From Dryomyza anilis (lineage: Eukaryota; Arthropoda; Insecta; Diptera; Dryomyzidae), in assembly GCA_951804985.1 (NCBI GenBank), contig OX638136.1, forward strand, positions 3,289,852-3,353,851: 64,000 nucleotides of DNA. Reading direction: 5' to 3'. Below the pieces are notes generated by a model, which had not been told where the DNA came from, searched no databases, and was given only the letters and a program-made list of their open reading frames with translations. The position numbers were made by a program, and so were the translations under genes. Below are positions 22,912 to 34,791 of this stretch, piece by piece (position 1 is the first letter of the stretch; each line of letters begins with the position of its first letter).

Positions 22912-24628
22912 ATGTAAAATGGGAATTGTAATGATGTTTTAATAAAAGAAATGAAAAAATTACAGTACTAAATACGATTTTCCTCTTTCGAACTTATGTA
23001 AATGTATACTGGAATACGAATTCTGCATATTTGGCATATAAATTATATAACTTCAAAACTGAACTGTGGATTCGTTATTTTTGTTACTAACTAAAAAAAA
23101 ATATCAAGATATAGTTATGCATTATAAAATGTGTTCTATTGATTAACAAAACATTTGTAGAAATATTTAAACTTCGACAATTTTTGGAATCGGGAACCGA
23201 TATAGTTATGATTTTTTATTATTTTTGACCCCATTAATAGTGATCTAGTGATCTGAATTAAGTTAGTGTAATTGAAGGATATCGTTTGCAGTTATTGACA
23301 TAATTTAACAAAAAAAAAGGCACAAAAGTAAAAAATTGTAAAAAAATGGTAATTTTTGGTATGTAATTTCACCTAATCCTGGAACGATATATTGTACCAT
23401 ATTGAATATAATTAGAAAAAAGGTACGAACTAAGGATATCGCTTACATTATTTGGTATAAATTTACAAACAAATTAGAATAAAACTGGTAATTTTTGCCA
23501 TGTAAATTCTTCTAATCCGGGAACGATATCGGGATCATATATTTTTAACACATTGATATACATAAAACTTTGGATTTTTAGTCATATAAGTATAAAATAT
23601 GTGAAAATGGTTTCATTCTTTAACGGATACACCAACTATTCATCAATTTCACAATTTGAGGTATTTTGCGGCGATTATAACATTTTTTTGAAAAAAAAAA
23701 TGTAAATTGGCAAGATATATTAAATATGATCCGAAAAAAAGACAAAAATAATATTTTTTTAATTATCTTTATTGGTTCCAATGTTATTAAAAGTTTATTT
23801 CCGAAAATATATAAAATTATGATCGATGTGCACGCCATCTCCCATATTAGCCGAAAATTTAAACGATAATGATTACTTGATCATTTAAAGAAATCAATAT
23901 TTGGATGTTTTATTACATTATATATTAATATTAAAAAATAAGTGAAATTGGACAAAAGGCACGTCCACCTTCCATGTTTACATTTAGCATTACTTAGGCA
24001 TTTGATAAGAATAACAATTAAAATAAATATATTAATATTGATTTTAATATAAATATTAATAAATATAGAAAAATGTAAGATATTGAACAATAGATACGCC
24101 CACCACATGTTTGTTCATTTTTGTAATATTTTATATTAAACTCGTTAATTCAATGAACATTGACTTCTTGAACGAATGTAGTAAATTTGAAGAAGTCTTT
24201 TACGCATTACAGTATTTGAACATTTACTAAGTAAGTATTACAAAATAAATTTGAATATTTAAATTAATTTTACAAACAAAATTTTAAAAATGATTTCTTG
24301 TTTCTTTTCCAGTTTCTTGCAGAGTTCGTAGAATATTTGAAATACATTCATTCTTGAATTTTTAAAATTGTTTATAATTATCTGAATTTAATTCTCGCGA
24401 ATTTATGAAATGATAAATTCATGTATATAAATGTTCTTGATTACACAGAAATAAAAAACTGTGTACATATAACAAAAATGTTAATCAATCCAATTAATTT
24501 TTAATTAAAACTCAGCCGATATAACTTTTAATTGTATTTTGTATTGAATTCAATATTCGTAATAATGAGACATTGTTAATTTAAAAAAAAGGTTCAACTT
24601 TTATTATTATAATGAAATTAATTATAAT

Positions 24629-24642
24629 ATTAAATGTTTTAT
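24629..24642. repeat. Left target-site duplication of the retrotransposon
   Basis: ATTAAATGTTTTAT, repeated at 27985-27998. U1 has one uninterrupted copy at this position (near 709). Confidence 0.93.
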
Positions 24643-24710
24643 AGGGGACTATGGGGGCGAGGGGACTATGGGGGCGATTATCACAAGGCAACGTGTCTGA
24701 GTGCTTCAAC

Positions 24711-24863
24711 ATGGCGAAGCCAGCGCAATCCTTGTCGGTGTCGTCTCAAGTCAACTCACTGGTCACCAGAATTGACAAATTGTCAAATGGTGACACCTCC
24801 ACTTCGGTGGAAGTCCTCCTCGTGGAAGTCCCTGGAAACGGCGCTCTACACCACCCGGTGTAG
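24711..24863 (+). CDS. Short upstream ORF in the retrotransposon leader
   Basis: This is a 50-codon frame starting at ATG 24711 (a longer frame opens at 24651), beginning MAKPAQSLSV and ending before the main ORF in a different frame. Some RTE elements have a small first ORF. I see no domain, and coding is unproven; it may act only as a leader. Confidence 0.3.
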   Translation: MAKPAQSLSVSSQVNSLVTRIDKLSNGDTSTSVEVLLVEVPGNGALHHPV

Positions 24864-24910
24864 AAGTCGGCTAAAGTGAGTGGCGAGCATCTCCCTCAGA
24901 GTGAGGGTTC

Positions 24911-27900
24911 GTGCGTTGGGTTTGGGTCCCACCACGGAAAAAACCTATGCGCCCAATGAAAACAAAAAAGAAGCCTCGGATAACGACCGATTACAACGAT
25001 GACGACCCACGCAAACGTTTTAAGGACCATGATTTACGGATATGCACCTGGAATGTCCGGACCCTTTATAGGGAAGGTGCCTCTATCCAGCTGGCAGATG
25101 TCCTCGAAAAATATAAGGCTGACATCACCGCTATCCAGGAGATGCGATGGACGGGACAGGGCTGTTCGAAACAAGCGTCCTGTGATATCTACTACAGCTG
25201 CCATGCGGAGAGACACGAATTTGGATGTGGATTTGTGGTCGGCAAGAGACTCCGCCACCTTGTCTCTAGGTTCACGCCCGTGGACGAAAGGCTGGCAACA
25301 ATCCGCATCAAGGCTAAATATTTCCATATCAGCCTAATTTGTGCACACGCTCCGACGAACGAGAAAGATGACGAGACAAAAGAGCGCTTCTACGAGCGCC
25401 TAGACAACGCATACGAGCGCTGCCCCCGCCACGATATCAAAATCGTGCTAGGCGATTTTAACGCCAAGGTGGGCAGAGAAGCCATCTATTGTCCCACAAT
25501 CGGAAAATTTAGCCTCCATGCCAACACTTCCGATAACGGAACGAGGCTAATCGACTTCGCCGCAGCACGAAACATGGTAGTTAGTAGCACTAGATTCGAA
25601 CATTTCGATATCCACAAGGCCACATGGTTGTCGCCCGATCAAAAAACTCGAAATCAAATTGATCACGTTGTGATTGACGGAAGGCACGCTTCAAGCGTGA
25701 TGGACGTACGCACAATCCGAGGTGCCAATATGGACTCGGATCATTACCTTGTAGCAGCCAAGGTCCGCACACGCTTAAGCGCTGCGAAGAACGTACGGAA
25801 CCAAACGCAGAGAAAGCTAGACGTCGGAAAGCTGCAATCACAACAGACAACGCAAGCCTTTTCCACTCGACTCTCACACCTGCTTAGACAAAGCACTCCT
25901 CCTCTCGATGATATAAGCGCGCAGTGGAATCATATCTCCTGCTCTATGCGTACGGCTGCCGAAGAGGTGCTTGGATTCCAACGCCCCCTGAGGAATCAGT
26001 GGTATGACCAAGAGTGTCGCGCGGCCACTGCAGAGAAAGACGCTGCGTACAAATCCACCCTGCAGTCAGTAGCTACGCGAGCTGCGAAGGAGCGATACAA
26101 AGAGAAGAGGAGGGAAGAGAGACGTCTTTTCAGGCGTAAAAAAAGCGAGGCAGAAAGACGTGAGTGTGAGGAGATTGAGATGCATGGGGACAGGAATGAG
26201 GCTCGAAAATTCTTCGAGAAAATAAGACGCCTAGCCGGAGGTTCGAAATCCGGAGCCTCTTCCTGTAAAGATGAGAACGGAAATCTAGTGACAGATATCC
26301 AGAGCACACTGAAAATATGGAGGGATCACTTCTCTAAACTGCTGACCGGTGATGATGACCTCAATTCCACCGATAGAGAAGCAAACCCGGCAACCCCAGT
26401 ACTTGATGACGACGTTGAGATTCCGCCACCCGACCATGACGAGGTCAGAACAGCCATTGCTCGGCTGAAAAACAACAAAGCCGCAGGTGCTGATGGCCTG
26501 CCTGCAGAATTGTTTAAGACCGGAGGCGAAGAGCTAATAGAGAGCATGCACGAGCTCGTAAGCAGAATATGGTCGGATGAAAGCATGCCAAGTGACTGGA
26601 ACCTCAGTGTACTCTGCCCAATCCTTAAGAAAGGGGATCCCACTATCTGCGCCAACTACCGTGGGATCAGCCTACTCAATATCGCATACAAGGTTCTATC
26701 GAGCGTATTATGTGAAAGACTGAAGCCCATCGTCAACAGACTGATTGGACCTTATCAGTGCGGCTTCAGACCTGGAAAGTCCACCATAGACCAGATTTTC
26801 ACATTGCGCCTAATCCAGGAAAAGACCCTAGAAAAACAGATCGACACCTACCACCTATTAGTCGACTATAAAGCCGCCTTCGACACTCCGATAAGGGAAC
26901 GATTATACGCCGCAATGTCTGAGTTCGGTATACCTGCGAAACTTATAAGGCTTTGCAGGATGACCCTGAGCAACACACGTTGCTCAGTGAGAATAGGAAA
27001 AGACCTCTCCGAGCCATTTCATACCGAACGAGGTTTCAGACAGGGTGACTCCCTATCGTGCGATTTTTTTAACTTATTGATGGAGAAAATAGTTCGAGCT
27101 GCCGAACTCCGTCAAAGCGGCACTATCCTCAACAAAAGTGTCATGCTGCTCGCATATGCCGACGATATTGATATCATTGGCAGGAGCACACGAGCAGTCA
27201 GCGCAGCATTCTCCAGATTGGAGAAAGAGTCGCGTCGAATGGGTCTAGCGGTGAACGAGGACAAGACGAAGTTCCTTGTGTCAACAAGCAAAAAAGAGTC
27301 CGTGCGTCTTGGACAAAAAGCTGATTTTGACACCCACAAGTTCGACATTGTGAAGGACTTCGTCTATCTGGGATCCAGCGTAAACAGCAACAACGACGTC
27401 AGCCTGGAGATCAAACGGAGAATAACTCTTGCCAACAGGTGCTACTTTGGGCTCAGTAGGCAATTGAGAAGCAGAGCCCTCTCTCGCCGGACAAAAATAA
27501 CGCTCTACAAGTCACTCATCATGCCCGTCCTACTTTATGGTGCAGAAACATGGACGCTGGCCACCACCGATGAGAGAGTACTGGGAGCGTTCGAGAGAAA
27601 GATTCTCCGTAAAATCTTTGGCCCTATCTGCTTTGCTAACGAGTATCGAATCAGGATGAACCACGAGCTGTATGAGATATTCGACGACATTGACATAGTC
27701 AAGCGCATCAAGATCCAGCGGCTTCGCTGGCTAGGTCATGTCGAACGAATGGATGAAAACACTCCAGCCAAGAAGGTGCTTGAATCGAAACTCGAAGGTG
27801 GACAGCGTAGAAGAGGGCGTCCAAATCTGCGTTGGAAAGACCAAGTTGAGGACAACCTGGCAACGCTTGGTATTTCTAACTGGCGTCAGCGCGCGCAAAG

Positions 27901-27955
27901 CAGATCCGACTGGCGCGGCTTCATCTCAGCGGCCAAAACCGACCCACGGTTGTAA
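24911..27955 (+). CDS. RTE-type APE endonuclease-reverse transcriptase polyprotein
   Basis: The protein nicks target DNA and copies its RNA there (target-primed reverse transcription). The frame is open for 1014 codons from a GTG; the first ATG is at 24947 (residue 13), and an in-frame TGA at 24902 lies upstream. The AP-endonuclease domain covers about residues 42-285, with TWNVR (N48), QEMRW (E77), GDFNAKVG (D182, N184), the QIDH region (250-252) and SDH (276-278). A charged linker follows. The reverse transcriptase covers about 510-780: GFRPGKST (618-625), VDYKAAFD (651-658), RQGD (710-713) and YADD (749-752). The C-terminal region has LLYGAETW and LRWLGHVERM, as in RTE relatives. There is no RNase H or gag-like zinc knuckle. 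No stop or frameshift is seen, so it may be active. Confidence 0.93.
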   Translation: MRWVWVPPRKKPMRPMKTKKKPRITTDYNDDDPRKRFKDHDLRICTWNVRTLYREGASIQLADVLEKYKADITAIQEMRWTGQGCSKQASCDIYYSCHAERHEFGCGFVVGKRLRHLVSRFTPVDERLATIRIKAKYFHISLICAHAPTNEKDDETKERFYERLDNAYERCPRHDIKIVLGDFNAKVGREAIYCPTIGKFSLHANTSDNGTRLIDFAAARNMVVSSTRFEHFDIHKATWLSPDQKTRNQIDHVVIDGRHASSVMDVRTIRGANMDSDHYLVAAKVRTRLSAAKNVRNQTQRKLDVGKLQSQQTTQAFSTRLSHLLRQSTPPLDDISAQWNHISCSMRTAAEEVLGFQRPLRNQWYDQECRAATAEKDAAYKSTLQSVATRAAKERYKEKRREERRLFRRKKSEAERRECEEIEMHGDRNEARKFFEKIRRLAGGSKSGASSCKDENGNLVTDIQSTLKIWRDHFSKLLTGDDDLNSTDREANPATPVLDDDVEIPPPDHDEVRTAIARLKNNKAAGADGLPAELFKTGGEELIESMHELVSRIWSDESMPSDWNLSVLCPILKKGDPTICANYRGISLLNIAYKVLSSVLCERLKPIVNRLIGPYQCGFRPGKSTIDQIFTLRLIQEKTLEKQIDTYHLLVDYKAAFDTPIRERLYAAMSEFGIPAKLIRLCRMTLSNTRCSVRIGKDLSEPFHTERGFRQGDSLSCDFFNLLMEKIVRAAELRQSGTILNKSVMLLAYADDIDIIGRSTRAVSAAFSRLEKESRRMGLAVNEDKTKFLVSTSKKESVRLGQKADFDTHKFDIVKDFVYLGSSVNSNNDVSLEIKRRITLANRCYFGLSRQLRSRALSRRTKITLYKSLIMPVLLYGAETWTLATTDERVLGAFERKILRKIFGPICFANEYRIRMNHELYEIFDDIDIVKRIKIQRLRWLGHVERMDENTPAKKVLESKLEGGQRRRGRPNLRWKDQVEDNLATLGISNWRQRAQSRSDWRGFISAAKTDPRL

Positions 27956-27984
27956 GGGCCATTTAAGTAAGTAAGTAAGTAAGT

Positions 27985-27998
27985 ATTAAATGTTTTAT
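27985..27998. repeat. Right target-site duplication of the retrotransposon
   Basis: An exact copy of 24629-24642, directly after the (AAGT)5 tail. Confidence 0.93.
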
Positions 27999-28457
27999 TG
28001 AGAATTAATTTATCATTAATTAATAAATTAATTGCAAACAACTAAAAATTTATTTCGATCGACACGAATAGAAATTTAGTAAATATTTAGTAAATCCAAT
28101 TAAAATTTTTTTTACATCAAAATCATTTTTAATTGAATTAAATATATTAAAGCCTAAATCTCCTTCGTCGATATCGGTTCACGAATTTGCAATTATAAAT
28201 CGTTTTACATTTAATTCATTATTAATTGTATTAAATATATTTTTATTTTCATACTTTTTTATATTCATGCCATCGAATTTGCAGAATCCGATAATGTTTA
28301 GATCGCTTTCAATATTCTGTGTATTACTACTAAATACCAATGGAACCTTTCTTTATTAACTATAGACATCTGAAATATAAAAAAATCAAACCATTTTTAA
28401 ACCATTTTATTACAGAATATATAAAAATTAAAACTTATATTTAATTTGTATTAAAAA

Positions 28458-28777
28458 CCAGTTAGTAAGGTTAGATCACATATATATTTTAGCAAAAAAA
28501 AAAGTTTACCTAAGCACGTATACATAAAAATTGATCTTTATATGTACATTTTATATGAGGTATTTGAACATAAGTGGTCCGATCATAGGTCACAATTGAC
28601 GTAGGTATATTAGTAATCTAAGTTATAAGTTTTATTTATCTAGCTCTTCAACTTTAAAAGTAGTAGGGATTATATATATATAATATATATACTTTTCCAT
28701 ACCGGAGATGCTTCCTTCTGGGTGTTACAAACGGCGTACCAAACTGAATATACCCTTTCACTCTTAGTGTAGGGTAT
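28458..28777 (-). mobile_element. Internally deleted mini-me-like element (U4)
   Basis: It has the same insertion as 1183-1823 in U1, with both outer ends. About 320 bp are missing, including the hairpin and the inverted end motif: the join is at GATCACAT|ATATATTTTAG. A further small deletion lies near 28597. Confidence 0.78.
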
Positions 28778-30486
28778 AAAAATACATCGAAAAAAACAAA
28801 AATACAATAAAAAATTGTAGGAACATATTTTTTTAAGATTCTGATTTATTACAAAATCAATACAAACAAAATGTAAATAAAAAACAATTAAATTTCAAAA
28901 ACTAAAAGCAAAAACAAAATAAATTATATTATAATTAAAATCGAAAAATTATTAAATAAATATTTTTAACGATATTTACCGATGAAGTAACACAGGAACA
29001 CGAAGAATTTCCTGCCATATATTAACATTTTTTGAAATCATCCTATATGCTTTATTATATTGATATAGTTATAAGATATTTCTTTTTTCTTTAAAAGATA
29101 ATTTGGTGGCAATTTTAAAGAGGTCAGTTTGGTATATAATAGCGAATTACACTTAAAAACTGTATTTCTTTAAAATCTAAGTTTTGAGATTTTACAGAAT
29201 AGTTTTTAAAATCTTATTTATCATTTGTAACAGTTTTAGTTTGACGATTTGATAATTCATACTTAGTACTAATTCCCTTAAATTGAAAACTTGACTGTTT
29301 TCTCGGTTGGACTTGGTCTTTCATTCCTTCCTTCGACGTTTTACGATATTTTTTTTACAAAATTATCGTAGAATATTTTTTTCTATTCCGGGTTAGACTC
29401 CAAAAATGTGAATGTATATTGATATATGATATATTATTGATACATGAGTAGAAGCAAGACTTAGCATAAGTTTCTATTCATTTTTTTTTTTGTATATTTT
29501 GTTTCAATAATCCGTGGTAACGGTTTTACGCCGTTTCACTTCGTGCTTTTATTATTTTAAATATATTTGTTTAATTTAAAGAAGTGCCTGCTATAATTTG
29601 GAGGCAAGTTGTGGTCTTCTGTGGTGATTAACTCGAAAAACATGCGGTTTCCGGTTTTCATAAAATACATTTAGTGCGGATTTTTCATTTTGATTTCTAA
29701 ATAATTTTGTGATCAAAAATCATCACCAAGAATTTTATCACACATTATTAAAAAATAAAACAACTAATTAAGACTAATCTCAGGTCATCCGGTATAGACG
29801 GAGCCAGGGCTCGTCCCTCGTCCTCTTTGTTCGACACCATAGCACATACGACAAAATTATACACTCAATTACTAAAATATTGTAGCTCTGCATGTAAAAT
29901 ATGCAAAAAAGTGATACCAGCAATCGTAATTATTCATATTCACATACGACAATCTTTTAATCAAGGCGACGATATAACAATCAGAAAATTGTCCTGAATA
30001 TTTTCTGCAAATATACAGATAAATGAAAGTTTGTTCAAAGGAGTAAGGATTGTAAGGAATGTTCTCAATTTTATAAAACTTTAATGGCAGATTTACTGCA
30101 TAGGCATATTTTTTAACTTACTTCGACATCCTTTGTCTGTTTGAATTATGTCGATAAAATATATAATATTCATAATTTTACGGAATTATGCCTCAAACTT
30201 AAATCAAAACGAGTAATGTATTTTTGAATATACTCGCATAACTTTTGATGGTAACTTTTCTAAATTTTATAATAATCATAAAAACCTATTTATATTGTTT
30301 TTAAATTGATCCAAAGTTTTATAAATATAATATTTATATAATACGTATAAAATATTCATATTTTATTTAAAATATTCCTGTTTTATAATAAGTATTTAAA
30401 TAAAAATAACAACATATTTAATTATTTATGTTTAAATTGATATTTACTCTAAAAAATATTTTAAAATTGAAACAATAAACATCTTA

Positions 30487-31059
30487 GGCCCGGTTTCACA
30501 GTGCACACTTAAGTGTCGATTTTTCCTCAAACTATACTTAAGTGTGAAAATAGTAAGTGCCCGATATCCTCCACTTAAGTTTCACTTAAGTGTGCTTTCT
30601 GTTAAGTGTATTTTCGCGAAGAATTGCATATTAACCAAAACAAAAGTGACTCCTATCATTTTTTCGCAGCCATAACTTATTCCGTTACCACTATTAAATG
30701 CCTTTGTACGCGAAATTCACTTTTTTTTTGCATAAAACACAATTCTCCGGATTTTTTGAACTAAGATATGTTTAAAATTGTAATACACCTGAATTTGCAA
30801 TTATTTAAGTTATAAAAATTACATTCACATTTCAATTTTTAATTTTTGCACTGCATTTGGACAAAAAAACGTAATTTGTATGACAGAAAATTGAATATAA
30901 TTTTGTTTTGTAAACAAAAACATTTGTCATAAATGTCGTGCTGCCATATTGTACGCATTTAAGTGGAGACTGTGAAACGCAAAAAAACTTAAGTAGACAA
31001 AAAATCTTAAATGTTCCTCAACTCAAATTTTATTTAAGTGCTCACTGTGAAACCGGGCC
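30487..31059. mobile_element. MITE (U4), 573 bp
   Basis: Both inverted ends are intact. An internal deletion of about 14 bp lies near 30950, where the other copies have TTTTTAAAAATATATT. Confidence 0.8.
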
Positions 31060-31434
31060 TCAGTGTTACAAATATTAGATATTGTTAATATTAAGAAAAT
31101 ACATTGTGGAATTTTAGTAGAATGTTTTCCTTATTTTTAACGACGATTTTTTCTTTAATTTCAGAACATTATTTCTCGTGGTTTGCAGACAAATTTATTA
31201 TATATTTAAAATATTTATATAATTTTTGTACATTTTTTTGTTAGTTATAATTTATTAATTCATTTTTTAAAAATATTACATAACATGCGCTCGAATTTCG
31301 AAGGTATCTGCAGGTGCCATGTGCTGATTCGAAATTAATTTAATGAAATTCCATTCACGCTTCACGTAATTATTAACATCTTTTACATTCAAAAATTAAT
31401 TAAATCCATAAAATTTTAACCATTTCAAATATAG

Positions 31435-31705
31435 TTTTAAACCTTTGAAAGATCTACGCAAAGAATTCTCCAAATTTCTGCTCTACGAATATGAGGATCC
31501 ACGATTTAAGATAGGCATCGGACCGCTGTACGGTAGGTGATATAAATCCTTCGAGGAGACGGAATCCTTTCAGGAGAATCATCGGCAGCAACTGCCGAAA
31601 GTTCGAACAATCGTCAATCATGCTCACAGACGACAAATAGCCAAGGATTTATTTAAATTGTTTTTGCTGGGCATTGGAATGCATGTGGAGTTGGCAGAAT
31701 CAGCG
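31435..31705 (+). pseudogene. Exon-like block A, U4
   Basis: It is a 271-nt copy with intact splice borders and the shared TGA. The codon just before the stop is AGG instead of GGG. Confidence 0.45.
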
Positions 31706-33043
31706 GTGAGTTTTTTTTTTAAACCTATTATAACTGAAAAATTTGCTATTAATTTTTTAAAAATATATACAAAAAAAATTAAAATGATTCATTAAAACAC
31801 ATTACAGCATTTATGAATTTATTAAATATTTAATTTATTTATTCATAAAATATGAAACAACGATTTAAAGCTTTTATAAAGTTATGTAATTTTATTCATA
31901 ATATATAGAAAATACACAAAAAGTTTGGTATTCTGAATTTTGGTAAACGGCAACAGTGAAATAACACGTATGGAACATTATTCATTTTTTATATTGAAGG
32001 CAATTTTTTAACTTAAATCGACTATTTTCAATAAAATTATTATTACTCAAAGTCTAAAAAGTTACCACTAGATTTCCTTTTTTTATTAAACTAAAACCCG
32101 TAAAATGTAGATTTTTTTTAATATAAGTAATTCTAACTGTCGAAATTTTCTATTATTTTAATGAGTTTGTAATAACATTTTTGTATTATTGCACATACAA
32201 TTATCTTCAAAATCGTATTATTAGTACATATTAAAATTCTGTACTCCTAGTCTAAAACACGTTCAATCCAAAAGTTGATGCACATCCCAATTTATTCAAG
32301 AAAATCTCTCGGATATCCCTTCCGAGTATTTTAAGATAAAAATAAATAAAAAGTCGTTGGTAGATTTTATAAAATATCCTGGTTTAATAATTTGTTTGAT
32401 TTTTTGATTTATTTTTAATTATAAATTGAATGTATTTTTTTTTTTTTTTTGCTTAAACTATTAAGTTTTTCCATCATTATTGGTTCATAACAAAAGCGTT
32501 TAAATTGTTTTTTCAAAAATAGTCTTTAATTATTTAATTATCTTTAAAATGATATATCAGACTTATCTTTTCGGATATTTCGGAAAATTGCGATTTATAT
32601 TTTCATCTTCTTAACAAAAAAATTTAAAGATTGTCATAACTCAAAAAAGCGATTTTGAAGAAAACGCGTTTAAAATTTTCAATTGACTCTCATCTTGCAT
32701 ATGAAATGTATGGGACCTTTGAAATGAAGAAAATGATATAACTGACAATTCTGCATTATGCATCATTAACTCAAAAATAACATTTTTGAGTTATGACACT
32801 CTTGTAGTAAATGAGCGACATATATACATATATATGACAATTATTAAATCCGGAACATGGCCCAGGAACATTTTCTTTTGAATTGATTACAATGTCTACA
32901 AAGATTTCATAAATGACGTCATACAGAGTTTTTCGTGCGCTAAAAATGTATGAACAGATCGTATCTAATAATATGTTGCCTGCAATATACATTTGTTCCC
33001 TGTACGCATCAATACTTTTATAGCATTAAAAATTTGTATTTTT

Positions 33044-33746
33044 ATACCCTACACTAAGAGTGAAAGGGTATATTCAGTTTGGTACGCCGTTTGTAACACC
33101 CAGAAGGAAGCATCTCCGGTATGGAAAAGTATATATATTCTTGATCAGCATGACCTCCTGAGTCGATTTAGCGATGTCCGTCTGTCCGTCTGTCTGTCTG
33201 TCTGTTGAAATCCCTACTATTTTTAAAATTGAAGAGCTAGATAAATGAAACTTATAACTTAGATTACTAATATATCTACGCAGTATGTGCGAAAAAATTG
33301 GCGAGATCGGTCCATTGTGACCTATGATCCGACCACTTATGTTCAAATACCTCATATAAAATGTACATATAAAGATCAATTTTTATGTATACGTGCTTAG
33401 ATAAACTTTTTTGGTCAAATATATATTGATATCATGCTCAAATATATTATAATAATGTTTTCCGGCAAAAAGACTTGTGGTTCACAAAAAAAAAAATCGA
33501 AATTCGGTACACCTACCCATTTGTAAATATGGGTATCAAATGAATGGAAATTCTTCAGCGAGTGAATGTTTGTAGTTATTTTCAGGATTCATATACCCTG
33601 GTGACCTATATATCACTTTGAATGGTAACCACACATATGTGTAGGGTATTTATAGTCGGCTTAGACCGACTATAATTTTGATAATCCTAACTATCATAAT
33701 TACACCTACTTTAAAATTTCCCATGTGATCTAACCTTCCCAACTGG
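33044..33746 (+). mobile_element. Mini-me-like element upstream of block B (U4)
   Basis: This is the same insertion as in U1, U2 and U5. (GTCY)7 lies at 33177-33204 and the hairpin at 33650-33675. It is almost identical to the U2 copy. Confidence 0.82.
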
Positions 33747-33758
33747 TTTTCATTTCAG

Positions 33759-33857
33759 TGGCTTTCTGCAGACCTATAACTTCCTGCGCAATACAAAGAA
33801 ATTGGCTGCAATACAATGAAATTCATTTGTACAAAATTCTCGGGAATTCTTCAACAG
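33759..33857 (+). pseudogene. Exon-like block B, U4
   Basis: It has an intact acceptor and donor (CAACAG|GTAATA). The TGA in the C-compatible frame is retained. Confidence 0.45.
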
Positions 33858-34083
33858 GTAATATTCATATATCATCGTTGTAGAAGTAAAACTAACCAAA
33901 TACATTTTTCCTAGTTTATGAATTTAGTTATGCCTTTTGAAATATTAACATGCTTACCATCTATCACATGTTTTTTCTTCATCGAATAGAAATTGTCAGA
34001 TATATTACACGGATATGGTTAAAAAATTATTATCTTTAAACCTTTACTTATATATTGGCACATTGATATTTTCTTTTTTTTAG

Positions 34084-34791
34084 ACTTCCGCAACTTATTA
34101 TTATGTTGTCATCATATTTGTCTGCAACATAGTTTGGTCACTTCACAATGGCAGCAGATACAACTTTCAGTTCCAATTCGAAGTATTTTACCAAACTGTG
34201 GATTATGTCTACATGAATCCAATAGTACGCTGTATGCCTTATATTTTGGGTAGCCTGACCCCTGAATTATTGTCTATGGGTTCGATGAAGTCAAATGTCC
34301 TGTGGTATGAGGCACTTATTTGCATTACCGCTAGTGGTTATACGATGTATTGGCATGAATTGGACCCTATAAAGTCCATATGCCTGAATATATTCGGACG
34401 ACTCTTCCTGTCACTTGCCATTTGTTGGATGATTGTGGCCAGTTCGATGGGGCACAGCTGTTGTTGGTCACGTTTATTGAAGGCAAATCCTTTTCGACAT
34501 ATCAACCGCTCGACGTACGCCATATATCTGCTGAATCCATTAATTATAACAATATTTGTCGGTCTCATGGAATCAAGTCAGCAAGTGAATGGATTTTCGC
34601 TGTTGCGTTTATTGTAAACATTTCAATATCAATCTTTTTAAACAAATATTCTTCTTTTACAGGTACTGTACTTCTGTGCCTTTGAAATTATAACTTATCT
34701 GTTGGCAATATTTATGTCAATGATCTTTGAATTTCCTTTCTGCAATTTGTCAAATTTTATAAGTAATTATGGTAAAAATAAAATGGTTTAA
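34084..34791 (+). pseudogene. NRF-6-like exons C and D, U4 (frameshift)
   Basis: It has the same net 4-nt deletion as U2 and U5, leading to TAG at 34130-34132, and the same in-frame 12-nt deletion. After the shift the acyltransferase frame is open from about 34198 to the donor at 34585. Exon D (34663-34791) is intact. The palindromic replacement seen in U2 is absent. Confidence 0.7.

Larger units (their letters stand above)
17812..23919 (+). repeat. Tandem array unit U3, with large 3' deletion
   Basis: U3 has spacer, a full MITE and block A. It then jumps at about 22650-22658 from the sequence just after block A's downstream spacer into the last 50 nt of block C. Block B, most of C and the mini-me-like element are missing. 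The parental sequences on both sides share the 5-bp microhomology TGAAT at the join. Spacer at 17812-20702, 21290-21663 and 22950-23919 shows no gene. The block A variants match those of U6-U8. Confidence 0.93.
24643..27984 (+). mobile_element. RTE-clade non-LTR retrotransposon, apparently full length
   Basis: It is a 3342-bp insertion into U4 with perfect 14-bp target duplications. The 3' end is (AAGT)5 (27965-27984), the kind of short tandem tail typical of the RTE clade, with no poly(A). It begins with a tandem 17-bp repeat (GGGGACTATGGGGGCGA, 24644-24677). One long frame encodes endonuclease and reverse transcriptase. It is far richer in GC than the surrounding array, and the flanking duplications are identical, so the insertion is recent. 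It is present in one unit of the array only. Confidence 0.93.

Noticed and set aside
23881..24108. Minus-strand IN/IFI-rich frames near unit starts (also 9577-9804)
   Set aside because: They are translations of AT-rich (TTAATATT)-like sequence, broken in most other units.
24643..27984. LTR retrotransposon or retrovirus-like element
   Set aside because: No long terminal repeats, protease, integrase or RNase H; APE-type endonuclease and a short tandem tail fit a non-LTR element.
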